Below the pieces are notes generated by a model. The model had not been told where the DNA came from, did not search any database, and saw only the letters and a list, made by a program, of their open reading frames with translations. Below, one piece after another: positions 1 through 38,470 of a stretch of 64,000 bases of DNA. This DNA comes from Haliclystus octoradiatus. Its lineage: Eukaryota > Cnidaria > Staurozoa > Stauromedusae > Haliclystidae. Positions within the stretch are counted from its first letter, which is position 1, and each line of letters opens with the position of its first letter. The position numbers and the translations under genes are program-made. The stretch is from contig OU744446.1 in the NCBI GenBank assembly GCA_916610825.1, positions 36,929,833-36,993,832 of the forward strand, given 5' to 3'.

Positions 1-1
1 C

Positions 2-3000
2 ACTGTAAAATTGGATTGGATGTATCCCTCTTATGCTTATGAATCTTCGCAGGGCCATTAGAAACTTCTCTGATGATAATCCTTCGCCTCCGTCTTGACT
101 GTAACAATATTCCAAGTGTATAGCACGGCTTACTGTACACACAAATACTACCACATGTGCATCTTTTACGACTCCACGGCGTAGAATAGTCTTTAAAGGA
201 CCAAAGAAATCCAAAGCTGTTGTCCAAAAGGCTGGGTACTTTGAGTCCAGACGAAAGCTAGGTATTTGACCCATCTGTTGTTCCAATAGTGGTCTTTTTC
301 TTGTCCTGCAAAATAGGCAATCTTTGCTGGTTTGCTTCAACAACTTGTTAACTCCTACGATCCACAATCCTTCTTGTTCGATTGCAGCTCTTACACGTCT
401 AATGCCACTATGTCCTGTTTTGTGATGAAAATGTTCAATAATCATTTTAATAATTCTTCGATGTATGCTTGATATACCAGTTACATCGTTTTTGTTCATT
501 TTTGGAAGGATTACAGGAGCAACCAATCCTGGATTGAATTCTTTAGCATGATCCAGAAGTCCACCCAATCGACATAGGTTATCTTTACCATCAAAGAATG
601 GACACAGCTTCTTCAAATTGTCATGCTTCCAATTTTCATTTGCTTGAAGGGCTTGGTAGATCTTCTCTGCTCCATCACAGCCATGTTGTTCTTTGATGCT
701 TTCAACTGCTGTAGTCCAATCTTTTGCTTCATTTGCCAACTTTAAAATCTCCTCAGCAGTCTCTTTATCCATTAACTTTGTATCTGTTATTAGGAACAAT
801 GAATTGGCACTTTTCATTGGTTTCCTTGTCTTCTTTTTCAATTTCCTTGGTGGCTTAATTTCTTTTGGATCCCTTGTGGCTTCAATCTCTTCAGAAATTT
901 CCTCAGTTTCAAATTTTGGAAGTGTTTCTTTTTGTAGGAATTTTGGTCCTTCGTGCCATCTTTCAAGGTCAGCGTCGTTCATCTTGGTGAGTGGATCAGC
1001 AGGATTTTGTTTAGAGGGAACATAGTGAAATTCATCTATATTTGCCAATTCTTGAATCTCTGCAATTCTTGCTTCCACAAATGCCTTCATTTGCTGTGTT
1101 GTTGACCTGATCCAATGTAGAACTACTTTTGAGTCTATCCAATAGTGAATTGACAAAGGTTTCATCCGAAGTGCTGAAATTACATTCTGAGTGAGACGGA
1201 CCATTATCAATGATGCCACCAGCTCAGTTCTTGGTATTGTCCAGCCTTTGACAGGTGTGACCAATGCCTTTGCTGCTACAAAGTTTATTTTGAACTTTCC
1301 TTCACCCAAATTCCATCTCAGAAACAAGCAAGTGCCAAAGCCCTTTTCTCCACCATCAGCAAAAGCATGGAGTTCTGGTTGACCAATTGCATTTCTTGGC
1401 TTCATACATCTGTTGATTGTTGTATTCAACTTGTTTCCAACTTTTTCAATGTTGTCCTTCCAATATTCCTTTTCTTCATTGCTGATGACAGTGTCCCAAT
1501 TGTAGCCAGCTCGCCAAAGACCTTGGAATGGTATACGCAGGTTGACAACTGCCGGTGCTAACATACCAAGGGGGTCCCAGATCTTTGCGATTAGGCCAAG
1601 TAGATTTCTTTTGGTGAAGTTTTCTTGTAGCTGCCAATCTTTTGGTAAGCTTTTGCATTTCAGTGAAATAACATCAATGTCTTTATTCCAATGATGACCA
1701 AGTATCATGGTATTCAAGTCATCTGTTGCTTCTTTTTGGCTGCCATTCACTTTTTGCTCCATCTCGCTGTTGTTTGAATGCCATTTCTTGATTTTGAAAT
1801 TTCCCATTTCAAGCATCTGTGTTGTTTGAATAATTGCTTCTTCTACTTCTGAATTGTTTGCTCTTGAATCTGCTATGTCATCCATGTAAATATTTCTTCT
1901 CAGAATCTCTGTACCAATTGGCCACTTTTCTTCAAATGTTGTTGCTAAGAAGTGAAGTGATGCTTGTGAAAGATCAGGACTTGGTGGATCTCCAAATACC
2001 AGACGTTGCCATTCAAACACTCTTGGTTGTATGTTGTTCTTTTCAATCCACAGGAATCGATGGTACTTTCGGTCTTCTGGTCCAATTGCAATCATGTTGA
2101 ACATTTTCTTTATGTCTCCAGTGAAGGCGATCTCATCTTCGCGAAAATTGATAAGTATTTTGAACAGTGAGTTGAGTAGGTCAGGTCCTTTTTCTAGAGC
2201 AGTGGACAGTGAATGGCCATGATATTTCCTTGCTGAGTTCCATACCATTCTTTTGGGGGTTGAAGAACTTTCCTTTTCAACGATGAGATGCTCAATATAG
2301 AATGCCGCCTCCCCTTCATTGTGTTTGACCTCTTTGACAAATCCAGAATTGATTACATCTTCAATAACAGCTGCATATTGTTCATATTCACCAGTCTCTA
2401 TCAATTTGTTGGTTTTTCTTCTTAAATTGCAAAATACTTCATGATAGTTATTTTCTAACAGATCTGGATAACCAGGTTTCCATGGTAACTGAACTTCCAC
2501 ATGACCTTCATCATTCAGCTTTGTGTTCTTGGCTTTATCAATAAAACGTGCTTCATCTATCTCTTTATTGCTGCAGACGCATTTCTTTGTTGCGTTGACA
2601 CCAACCAAATCACATGTGATCATCTTCTTCACTTTGGCTGCTTCTTCGTCGTCATTGGTTGCACATATTTGGACAGATGATACATTCTTTGTGTTTGTCA
2701 TTCTTTTACTTAATTTTTCTGTAACTCCAACAATTGTCCATCCCAGTGGGTATTCAATTCCAATTGGGCCATTGACATCATCTTCCTTTGGTTCAATCTT
2801 GTGTAGCTCTTTATGTAGTTTTTGTTGATCCCGCCCAATGAGAATGTCGATATTTCCTCCTTTTTGATCAATTACATTTTCCAAATGTGACAGATGACTG
2901 TGTTCTTTGAAGAATTCTTTCTTTAATGGCGATGCTGCTCCACATGGTTTCTGTATTCCATATGCATTTATTGTACCTGCTTGCTGTATAGGTTGAAGAC

Positions 3001-4990
3001 GACCAATTGTTAATTGAAAAGTCTTTGTTCTTTCAGTGTGACAATTACCTCCGACGACCTCATAGTTGATTGTGGTGTCTTCTCCCTCGATCCCAAGTGT
3101 GTCAGCAAATGATCTTCTTACCAATGTTGTGTCAGCTCCCCCATCAATGAGACATAGTGCTTGTTTGAGTATTGGTGTACCGTCAGCATTCTTGAATCCT
3201 GTTTTTACCCATATTTTGACCACTGGCAACCGGACAGATTCTTCTCCTTTTGCTGTGGCTATGCCCTTGATGGATGATGTTGTTCTTCGATTGTTGTCTT
3301 CATTTCTTTTGGTGTTGGATGTTGAAGGTCGATGTAACAACGTATGGTGATTTCTTCCACAACTTTCACATGTGTTTGTAGCTTTGCAATTTCTCATCAT
3401 GTGGTCTACCTTCAAACATCTAAAACAAAACCCTTTAGACTTGCAATATTCAGACCTAGTTGGTACATCTTCAGCTTGAAATACAGGGCACTCTTCTAAA
3501 GTGTGACTTGGTCCTTCACAGTCCAATTTGCATTCATCATTTTTGGATACATTTGACGCATTCATCTTTGCTGTCTTTTGAGTTGTATCTGATTTTCTTT
3601 GGTGGTCGTTGTTTCTTGTATTCCTTTGTTGGATTTGCCTCTTCTCTGATTTCTTGGTGTGAGATGTTTGGATTCTTCTTTCCAGGAACTCCAGGATATA
3701 TTCGGCTGATAATTTTTCCTCTTGGAGGCCCATCTTTTTTGCCAATCTATTCTCAGTTGATAGTTGATCATCGATCTGTTCTTCTAGTTCTCTCCCAGCT
3801 TTCCTTTTAAGATCTCTGATGAATTCTTCATCCTTGAGTCGTTCTTGCTTGCCAAAATCTACTAGGTACATAATATGCGTTCTCATTGTAGTGACAAATG
3901 TTTGAATTGTCTCAGTATCTTTGTCTATTAGCGGTTTTAATTTTCGAAAGTTCCATGTCATTTCATCCGCTATTTTGTAATCTGTTACTACTAATTTTAT
4001 GGCCTTCCATGCTTCTTCTATAGATGATCTTCCTTCTATAATTGTGTGATAAGACTCAGGGATTGTCTTTTCCAGCCACTGAATCTTTACGTCATCATCA
4101 TTCACGCCTGCTTGTTTCATTGCAGAAGTAAATCTCTTCTGAAATGTGGGAAATGCAATATACTCCCCATTCCAATTATTCGGGGTAAACCCTGCCAGTC
4201 TTACAGAATTTCCTTTATGTTTCTTTTCTCCTTTTGAGTTGACAGCTGTAATGGTTGCTATAGCGACAGCTTCTGCAACTGACTTTGATATTTCTTTTAT
4301 CATCTCCATGTTGTAGTTGCTTGACACAGGTATTTCTTTTGTTGATATCATCTCCATGTTGTAGTTGCTTGATACAGGTATTTCTTTTGTTGATATCATC
4401 TCCATGTTGTAGTTGCTTGATACCGGTGATTCTTTTGCTGTTGATACTTGCCCCTCTGATTGACAGGTATTGTCTTCATTGTCTACTTGGTCGTTATCGT
4501 CGGCGTCGTTGTTTGCATCGGTAACCATTACGTCATCTTCTTCTTGCGAGGCTATTTCATGATGGCTCGCAGGCGTGGTATTTTTACTCCTTGTTGACAA
4601 TCTTGTCTCCGCTTGTTCACGCTGCAATATTAATTCAAACTTTTCGGTTTCAAAGATCATTTCTTGTCTTTGTATTTCTCGTATATTTTTAAAACAATCG
4701 TCATGTATTTCGTCGTGAGTTATTTGAAATTCACTTGTACGCGAATCGACATCATTTTCGACTTCTTCGCTCAACGCGTTGTTGTCTTCTAAATGTGTCA
4801 GGTATGTTTTTGTAATTGCTTCGTATTCAATGAATGTATTCATTATCTTCTCTTGCATAATTTGCCATCTTTTCATCGATGCATTGTCATTATGCGCTAA
4901 CTTGTGATGGGCTTGAACTTCTAAGCTGAATAACTTGGATTTTCTTTCCCATTTTCTTCTTATGGCTTCGGCATCATCGGCGAAGTTCAT
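2..4990 (-). CDS. BEL/Pao retrotransposon gag-pol polyprotein, partial
   Basis: One minus-strand frame is open from an ATG at 4990 to the window edge (about 1663 codons) with no stop seen, so the end of the integrase and the 3' LTR lie outside. Domains in order: a coiled, charged gag N-terminus; a gag region containing WNGEYIAFPTFQKRF, as in DUF1759; two CCHC-type zinc knuckles around residues 490-545; a retropepsin-type site LIDGGADTTLV near residue 613; reverse transcriptase with YMDD at 1877-1888 (residue about 1035); RNase H (FADGG, WIDSKVVLHW); and an integrase with an HHCC zinc domain followed by a catalytic-type Asp in ALDFFGP near residue 1590. The gag-PR-RT-RH-IN order in one frame is typical of BEL/Pao. 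The frame was read by hand over its whole length. It looks recently active or very young. Confidence 0.92.
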   Translation of the reverse strand, partial: MNFADDAEAIRRKWERKSKLFSLEVQAHHKLAHNDNASMKRWQIMQEKIMNTFIEYEAITKTYLTHLEDNNALSEEVENDVDSRTSEFQITHDEIHDDCFKNIREIQRQEMIFETEKFELILQREQAETRLSTRSKNTTPASHHEIASQEEDDVMVTDANNDADDNDQVDNEDNTCQSEGQVSTAKESPVSSNYNMEMISTKEIPVSSNYNMEMISTKEIPVSSNYNMEMIKEISKSVAEAVAIATITAVNSKGEKKHKGNSVRLAGFTPNNWNGEYIAFPTFQKRFTSAMKQAGVNDDDVKIQWLEKTIPESYHTIIEGRSSIEEAWKAIKLVVTDYKIADEMTWNFRKLKPLIDKDTETIQTFVTTMRTHIMYLVDFGKQERLKDEEFIRDLKRKAGRELEEQIDDQLSTENRLAKKMGLQEEKLSAEYILEFLERRIQTSHTKKSEKRQIQQRNTRNNDHQRKSDTTQKTAKMNASNVSKNDECKLDCEGPSHTLEECPVFQAEDVPTRSEYCKSKGFCFRCLKVDHMMRNCKATNTCESCGRNHHTLLHRPSTSNTKRNEDNNRRTTSSIKGIATAKGEESVRLPVVKIWVKTGFKNADGTPILKQALCLIDGGADTTLVRRSFADTLGIEGEDTTINYEVVGGNCHTERTKTFQLTIGRLQPIQQAGTINAYGIQKPCGAASPLKKEFFKEHSHLSHLENVIDQKGGNIDILIGRDQQKLHKELHKIEPKEDDVNGPIGIEYPLGWTIVGVTEKLSKRMTNTKNVSSVQICATNDDEEAAKVKKMITCDLVGVNATKKCVCSNKEIDEARFIDKAKNTKLNDEGHVEVQLPWKPGYPDLLENNYHEVFCNLRRKTNKLIETGEYEQYAAVIEDVINSGFVKEVKHNEGEAAFYIEHLIVEKESSSTPKRMVWNSARKYHGHSLSTALEKGPDLLNSLFKILINFREDEIAFTGDIKKMFNMIAIGPEDRKYHRFLWIEKNNIQPRVFEWQRLVFGDPPSPDLSQASLHFLATTFEEKWPIGTEILRRNIYMDDIADSRANNSEVEEAIIQTTQMLEMGNFKIKKWHSNNSEMEQKVNGSQKEATDDLNTMILGHHWNKDIDVISLKCKSLPKDWQLQENFTKRNLLGLIAKIWDPLGMLAPAVVNLRIPFQGLWRAGYNWDTVISNEEKEYWKDNIEKVGNKLNTTINRCMKPRNAIGQPELHAFADGGEKGFGTCLFLRWNLGEGKFKINFVAAKALVTPVKGWTIPRTELVASLIMVRLTQNVISALRMKPLSIHYWIDSKVVLHWIRSTTQQMKAFVEARIAEIQELANIDEFHYVPSKQNPADPLTKMNDADLERWHEGPKFLQKETLPKFETEEISEEIEATRDPKEIKPPRKLKKKTRKPMKSANSLFLITDTKLMDKETAEEILKLANEAKDWTTAVESIKEQHGCDGAEKIYQALQANENWKHDNLKKLCPFFDGKDNLCRLGGLLDHAKEFNPGLVAPVILPKMNKNDVTGISSIHRRIIKMIIEHFHHKTGHSGIRRVRAAIEQEGLWIVGVNKLLKQTSKDCLFCRTRKRPLLEQQMGQIPSFRLDSKYPAFWTTALDFFGPLKTILRRGVVKDAHVVVFVCTVSRAIHLEYCYSQDGGEGLSSEKFLMALRRFISIRGIHPIQFYS
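4289..4432 (-). repeat. 48-bp tandem repeat inside gag
   Basis: About three in-frame copies of a 48-bp unit within the gag reading frame, each encoding a 16-residue block with the core PVSSNYNMEMI. Copies are nearly identical at DNA level; the copy nearest the gag C-terminal side is shortened. The unit is a multiple of three, so the polyprotein frame is preserved. Confidence 0.85.
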
Positions 4991-6563
4991 ATTGGTTTCT
5001 TAAACTTTCTATCGTTCGTTATCGACGTCTTGTTTGAAACTGTTTTGCCAAGTATAAAAATCCTTTGATTATTCTCCCTGGTCTTCTCTTGAATAAAAGG
5101 AAAACGTCGAAGACTGTACGCATTAAACTACAATCTCTTCGTAACAAAAACTAATAATATATTTGTAAACAATAAAGTGTACCTTTGTACAAATCTCTTT
5201 GATCGCTGTTTAATAACTATCGTTTCAAACGTTGAACCTTCTACTGATTTACATTTGTGGTCTATGCCTATTTATTTACATTTAGAATAATGATTCAGCA
5301 ATTTTATATCTGACAAGCTCATCAAAACATATATAGAATTGATATAATATGCACAAAACTAACTATTAAATTGTCTCAATAAGCACAATTTTATGTTTAC
5401 GAAGTTTGTTTACTTTTGATTTACGCTTACATGTGCGTAGTTTATTTTTAGTATAACGTAATTCTCTATATTTAATGTTTCCGATCTATTATCTTAAAAT
5501 AGAATGATGTAAGGCATTAATCAGCTTATACATTATTCACCTAACTTATGTTATTTATTATATTATAAAACTATTACTTATGTTAATCAAAACAATATTA
5601 AGCAATTGGCGCATGTGCACCTATTGATATTTGGCGCACGAGAGGGCACGTAAGGAGAAAACGAGAAGGCATCATAACTACTGTGCGCCAATTTCTTTAT
5701 ATAATAGATATCACACTGTTATTACCTTTTGCATGACTTTCTTTACTAATAGGTCAATGTTTATGAAACTCCTGATTAATTTAGATATTTTTAATTTTGA
5801 TATCAATTTCGAATTGTAAGATCAATTACGTGTTCAAGATCAATCTTGGTTTTGTTCTTTGTTGATATGATAATTTGATGTACTATGTTCCATCAAACCA
5901 ATCTGATTAAGCTAATCAATTTTGTTATGATACAATTGTAATTTACTAGTTCATTATTAGAGCGTTACCACATTCCTGCTGTGTTTGTAATCAAATTTAC
6001 CTCACAAGAAATATTGGGAATTCTAGCGACACCTAATAAGTGTATTTCCCGAGACTGTTTCAGATTTTCAATGTAAGATGTGGGCAGTATCTTGTATTGA
6101 CTTTTCAAAGCATAAATAAACCATAGTGTTTATTTTCAGAAAACCTTTTGAAAAATCCTAATTGTTTCGTAGAGGCATTTATTAACCTGGAAAATGATAA
6201 AGGAAGTTTGGAGTAGTTGAAGCCAAAATTTTCCAGCTTCTGTTGAATTTTTTTGAAAGTTTCAGAATTGAATTCAGACGTTCAGAACTTGATTTTTCTG
6301 GAATATTAAGAGAGGATGCTCAGATTAATCTTGGCACTATGGGGATTTGAAGTCACCTTCATTTTTTACGTCAATGATAATACATGTTATAAAAACAACA
6401 TTTTCTCAGAGGAAGGATGCAAAAACAGATTGAATTTTTTTTAAATTTCCATCAATAATGTAAAAGCATACTTGAATGATAAAAAACATGATGAAAAACA
6501 ATGGGGTTCCCAGGTTAAATTTGTTGAGTTATTGCAGAAAATATACTCTTATAAAAGTTTTTA
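4991..6563. other. No gene recognised; AT-rich, probable BEL 5' LTR then intergenic
   Basis: This stretch begins with the BEL leader and putative LTR (to roughly 5600). Paired ATTGGCGCA / TGCGCCAAT motifs at about 5609-5692 form an imperfect inverted repeat that may mark an element end. The first coding exon and promoter of the Rel gene could lie here or nearer 7680, but I could not identify them. Confidence 0.4.
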
Positions 6564-6691
6564 CCGCTGTGAAAAACCGTTCAAGAGTCATGAACAGTTC
6601 ATGAACAATCCATGGACGTTAAATGGCCCCAATTTTCCTGAGCTGTTCATGATGATTTTTTCATGAACTACTGAACTGTTTTTCGCAGGGG
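6564..6691. mobile_element. Palindromic MITE (GTTCATGAAC family), copy
   Basis: A 128-bp degenerate copy with a left end like CCGCTGTGAAAAACCGTTCA and a right end TGAACTGTTTTTCGCAGGGG. It shares the internal GTTAAATGGCCCC...TTTTCCTGA segment seen in the copies at 9091 and 53837. No coding capacity. Confidence 0.75.
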
Positions 6692-7679
6692 TTGTGCTCA
6701 AATATCTGCCATGGCAAAACCAACTGTGGAATATAATAAATGTGATGCATAGACTTACGTAGACTGCTGACGAAATTATGCAACATGGGGAACAATGATG
6801 GCTGACGCAAAGGACTTATTTTAGCGCTCTCCTCATTGACATTTTCAAAATTATATGATCTCTCCTATAAACTCTTTTGTAATCTAAACTCTAAACAATA
6901 TGTTCTCACTGTCATAGAAAGATAATTTCAATAGGATTTTCCTGCCAGCAAAGCGAGATTTGTTCATAGGATCACAATTATTTTCAAACATTTATGAATA
7001 ATTTGAAATCACTCTGAGAGACAAGGAAATATAAAAAATAAAAAAATATGCTATTTACCTTCAAATACGTTCAAAAGATAGATATTTTAACTCATGTATG
7101 ATTCAACTTTAAATTGGTAATCATAATTAACTCTTTTATCGAGAAAAATCCTGTTTTATTTAGAAATAAAAATTGCTCAAAACATGGCTTGAAATTTCGC
7201 GGTTTTCAAGCCTCTGTTTTGGTACTTTGCGTCAGCCATTATGGATGCTCATGGTCGCTTTGTGTTTTCCATGAAGTTTGGCAATGGAATCAGCAGTCTA
7301 TGGAAATATATGATGTGATGCCACACCAACATGTGATATAAATCAATTTCCTTCCCACCATATATTACCAACCAAGTTCCTATAATCTACTAACGTTTTT
7401 TGAAAAAATATATGGTGTCTACGGTTCAAAACCTGCTTAAATTTAAGTGGCTAATGTTATTTCTCACAATTTGAAAAGTAGTGAGAATTGTTTATTTTTA
7501 TTGTTCTTATTGATTTTAAAATAGGTCATTCGTGTACATTGATTATTCATTGCAGAGAAGTATAAGAATTATGCCAAAGATAGTACAATAGTCAATACGG
7601 AGACTCCTTCTTCCATCTACGTTGTTATATTTATTTCTTAATATTATCATTTTTAATATTCTGAATTCTCTGATTATAG

Positions 7680-30404
<22,725 letters not shown>

Positions 30405-30727
30405 CAATTCGTGTTGTGATTGTTTGGTTGTTGGCCATACTCCTGTGAATTGCAGTTCATTAGTTCAATATAGGTAAATTATTATTATACGGGACAGTTA
30501 TTATGATATGGGACAAATATTATAATATGGAACAAATGATATGATATGGGATCGTTCAATGACAAGTAATAATAGAGTTGTATTCTGCAAATGGTAACTT
30601 GGAAATGTCGCTGTTTTATTGAAATAAATTGCATTAAATGCAACGTTATTATGTAAAAGCTTATCAATTTTATACTGTATATATTTTCGCGTAACGGAAT
30701 CTCAGTGCTCATTTAATTAAATATATA

Positions 30728-30767
<40 letters not shown>

Positions 30768-32645
30768 GTAGTAATAATTACAATTACAATGATCAGAGCT
30801 GCAAACATGTATATTTAATTAACTACTTTCAGCTAAATGATACTTTTAAGAAATCAGATTGATTTTTAAAAGTCAATATATTTATATCTATGCAAAATTT
30901 TTGCACTGTTGTAAGTATGTAAATTTTCTGAAGTTTATTTTCTTGTAAAGAAATAAATAATAAAATACTATTAAATTTGTGAAGTATTAAATTTATAAAA
31001 TACAACATTTGCATAAATCTTACCAATCAATTATTCTATAAGTCTATACTGCTGAATTTGTAAATATTCTATTCGATGTCAGCTGATTAGTTCAAAGACC
31101 AAAAGTGATATTCAAAGTACAGTGTAGCGTCGTTATTTAGAATTTACAGGGGTTGAAAACATTTTTCAGTGCTTGCGACAACATAATTCTGCCTTAAAAG
31201 TGCCGGAAATTTGAATTGACGGTTTCATTAATAAACTTAATGAACTATTCATAGATTTAAAATATTTTCAAATATTAGAAAAATGTGCCTGCAGGAATTA
31301 TATTGTTCGATGTGTGCAGTGTGCTTGCGACTGCCGGTCCTAACATTTTTTTACTCCTGTGATTTTTTAATATTTCATCACTGTCTTGCTGCAGACAAAA
31401 ATTGCGATAATAAGCGGCTTGTGAAATTTAAGTTAAGCAGTTTTCAAAAATTAGTGATACGGTTTCACTGTAGTTCTAATACATTTTGGTTATAGAAAGC
31501 CATTATGAACGGGTGACCTTTATATGCAGGGTCAAATGCAGACATCATTGACAATACACAGTAGGCAGGAATTCTATCCATACTCTTGTCGTATTACATA
31601 TACAATTTAAATTAATTAAATATGTCTTGCTGTCTAACTGTAAACCTGCAAGGGCTAGAGAGCGGGTTTATTATCAATGTTGAAATGTCAAAATTTTTAC
31701 TGTTGAAAATGGTTTTCTTTGTGAAACGTTAGGTTCTCGTAATGTTTTTGTCTAACTATGCCAATTCCACCTTATTCTGCCAAGCTCTATTAGTTTGATG
31801 AGAAGATGGACGGCTAGGAAAATACAATATATCATTAGACACTGGATAAAATATTTAGAGGATTTGATAAATTTATTCAACAAAATGGACAATGAAAACA
31901 AGAATTCCAATAACTAGATAGATTACAATAATCATTGTAAATAGGATTTTTTGAAAAATCATAAGAGAATGAAGATTTTTAATTGTGGCGAAAACAACAA
32001 GAAAAAAAAACAATATTACAATTTTCAATAGCCTAACATATTCGACAGTAAAATAAATTTAAATATTATAATCAAAAATTGTGTATTACTACTGTACTAG
32101 GCTACATACAAGAATACTCATTAGATACAGTTGTGGTAATCGAACAAAAAATATTACTTTTCCTACATTTTCACTTAATTATAAATTATTGTATATAATT
32201 ATATAGACAATTTAATTTCAAGAAAACGACAATCACAAAGATGGAAAATCAAATTTCTATTTATTACAACTGCAAACGAACATTATATAACAGTGTCAAA
32301 TAATGTATTTCGATGAAATAATATTTTCAAGTCAATAATAATTAATGTTGTATCATAACAACATAATATCTGAACAAGATAACTGTTATGTGTAATGAAA
32401 TTGTTTCACATATTGAATTCACTATCTTTTGATCAGCAAGCACATCATATCAATCTAGATAATATTCATATTTTTATATATATATTTGCATATATATATA
32501 TTTATATAGGTAAAAATAGCTTTGAAGCTTGCAAGATGTGAGTTTTTTTCACAGGCTATAACTGTATGTACATTACGAGTGTCATTCATAGCATGTCGTG
32601 TTTCAATTTCCAACTATATTAATAATAAACCATTCAATATTATTT
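30405..32645. other. Intergenic/3' UTR between convergent Rel and ARF6
   Basis: Holds a candidate Rel polyadenylation signal AATAAA at 30623, an (AAT)n run at 30728-30767 and AT-rich sequence. No coding exon was recognised. Confidence 0.6.
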
Positions 32646-35635
<2,990 letters not shown>

Positions 35636-38470
35636 GGTTACAACAGGAACCACCGAAGCACTAAAATACCAAAAGAAATGTAATTACATTACATATCTTT
35701 ACATCAAGTTCTAGTTATGATCAAGGAAGTTGATAACATTAAATAAATCTATATGTATATTAAAGTTATTGTGTGGGCAAAACATCAATTTGAGTGCTCA
35801 ATGCTAAAAACAGAGCAATATAAATAGTAGATCAAAGATCACCAGTTTACTCCGTTACTTTGAGTTTCGCGTAAAGACGCCTTTCAGACGGTTTACTGAA
35901 TCGGGATTACGGGATTCAATAAATCGTCTGAATTTGATTGACAGATTTCATCAATAGAGCAATAGAATAATTGCGTGAACAATAGAGAATGGTCAATGAT
36001 GAGTGTGAAATTGAGAAGGGCCAATTGCTTTGTTGTTGTCACGCAAAGTTGGATCACAAAATAAAGATATGTCTTCTTTCGATGCAGGAAATAGGGAATG
36101 GAATATAAAAAACTAAAAGCTTCATGCAATCGAAACGTTGTTTGTTAATACGAATAAAAATTTTAACATTTTTTGTTGACTTTTCTTATTACTGTAAATA
36201 ATATTGATGTATTTCAAACTATAGTTGTTGCAGTTCTTTCCCACGTGCTGAGCTCAACTTGCACGGCCTGTGGCGTACCCCAGTTCTCTTACAGTGCCGT
36301 GACATAAGTGTTAAACTCGCAGGATGACATTGATTCTAATGATTTGTTTTTCAAAACTTTTATCTAACAATTGACAGAGAAAAACGAAAAACAAATCCAT
36401 GGTCGCCACAGCAAGCCAACACACACACACAAATTAATTTGATGAAGTGGACAAAATGTTAAAATGTTTTTAATTGGTCGCTTCAGGATCCAATAAGTAT
36501 TTTCTCCTTCTTTGAATTCATAATTCTCGGTTGAAAACTGTTTATCTGGAGTCATTTTTGAGATTGCTTTTTTATGGTTTCTGCAGCGAAACAAAACAAA
36601 TCTTTACCCTGGCTTTCTTTTGGGGCATCCGACTGCAAACTAACAAAACAAGGGGTTTCCCACATTCGATTACCATATCACAGTCATGCATCATCGACAC
36701 TGAGAAGTGAGAACGTCAACTTCCGCTGTATTGTTGTCATCAGAAAATATATATCGTCATTCTGTTAAATCGGTTGCACAATGCACATGCTACGACGACA
36801 AAGCATCTTTATGAATTGATGAAATTTTATTCAACATCTAATTCAGAAAAGCAATTTATGACTTTAATGCAGTTGCAAAATCTCTTATATATGTATTTAG
36901 TGAGATTTGAGAAATATCAAACCCTACATTTTAGAATTTACAGTAAAATTGGAGATTCAATTCCAGCAGATCATTCAGCAACGTGGTAAACCCTTCTAAT
37001 CAATTACATATTTTTTGTCGAATTGCAAATTTTTCCTTAGGTTAAAAGTCAACACCAGCAAAGTAGGCGTTGATACAAAATCAAATCTGTTTGAGTCAGT
37101 TGATAAATAGGTGAGAATTAACAACATACAAAGGCGTATACTAATAAACAAACAAAATATGTGGCTTGCCAAATACTAATGAAGCTACAGGCGGTGTATA
37201 CTTGTTATTAAACTAACACATCTGTGACAAGAGTTCAATAAATGACATGGAAAATTTCACCGCGCCAGAAAATGTAGTCCACTCAAAAGATAAGACATGT
37301 CGTGAGGATATTAACCATCTGAGAACAACGCTATGAATCCCATTTACCATATTGTCGCACATGGCATTGGAAGATAGTAATATTACAATAGATCAAAATA
37401 GTTTTGAACAAAAAAGAAGCCCTTTTTGTATTAGAACCGTTATTTACGAAAGACAATAAGAGGATCTTGCAGCATTGCAACACCATGAATGTTATGACAT
37501 TTAAATCATTCATTCCATTTAGTTTTTAAATAAAATACCGGTTAATCCTAGCTCCATTATTCGAAATGTTGAGATTTTAAATGGTTTAAGTCAAAATCGA
37601 GCAGATAACTTCTGAACAAAATGCATCGCATACTTAAAATAGTTTTGCTTCAGTCAGCTTGTGAACAAAACACAGCCATACACAAGGCACTAGTCCAGGC
37701 CATAGGCTATAGCCATGAAAGATATCATAACAAAGAGCATTAACCGAACATCACTGATATAATATTACCTACTATTCCTTGTGTAATGCAATTTTACATT
37801 GTCTACTTTGCAAAGTTAAAATAGTCAACTTCGTAAGAAACGATAACGAATGATGTTTGGAAATGTTGGAAACAAGGCCAAAACAACACATACATACAGT
37901 CTTACCTCTCCAAGCAAAGAAGAAAAAGTACTAAATAATTAGCTCCACAACTTGATGATGTACAATTCTCCAAATCTATTTTAATTTCGATTTTGATATG
38001 GAGTTACTTCATGTAGGAATTAACGTGATTTTAAATGAAATACTATTTGGGCGTGCCAAAAAGATGAAGCGGCGGCCAAAGTCGTTTTTGTCGGCCCACG
38101 AGAGAAAGGAGACATGGAAACGATTTCAAATACGATCAAAACTCTATCAGGGGGTTAGCTATTTCAATAAATGGGACCTAAAAAATCTGTTTAAATTCAT
38201 CAAATGTAAAGTTGACCATACAAATTTGGAAAATATCACTAAATCGTAGTATAGTTCTATCTTATGTGCTGTTACACGGTCTTACAATTTAATAGACTGT
38301 GAATCTCTTATTATTTTGGAGCATATTTTTGAAAGATTTTGCCCTGACAAAGTGACAATCTCATTTTGATTAATTATACTGAGAAGAGGCTTCAGCAAGG
38401 CAAAATGGACGTCGAATCGTGAAAGTTACGAATTTCTACTTTATTACAGCAGGGATAAACAAATATCGTT
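35636..38470. other. ARF6-SF3A2 bidirectional intergenic region
   Basis: Should hold both promoters and 5' UTRs. No TATA box or 5' exon could be assigned. An open frame at 37998-38249 (basic, KKMKRRPKSFLSAHERKE) has no recognised homologue and no supporting context. Confidence 0.5.

Larger units (their letters stand above)
1..5600 (-). mobile_element. BEL/Pao LTR retrotransposon, truncated by window edge
   Basis: The gag-pol frame (2-4990, minus) plus an AT-rich leader/LTR candidate to its right. The 5' LTR should lie within about 5000-5600, but its ends were not resolved because the other LTR is outside the window. No convincing tRNA primer-binding site was identified. The right limit given here is approximate. 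Confidence 0.7.

Noticed and set aside
37998-38249. Basic 83-residue open frame
   Set aside because: No homologue, start context or splice partners; falls in the ARF6/SF3A2 upstream region.
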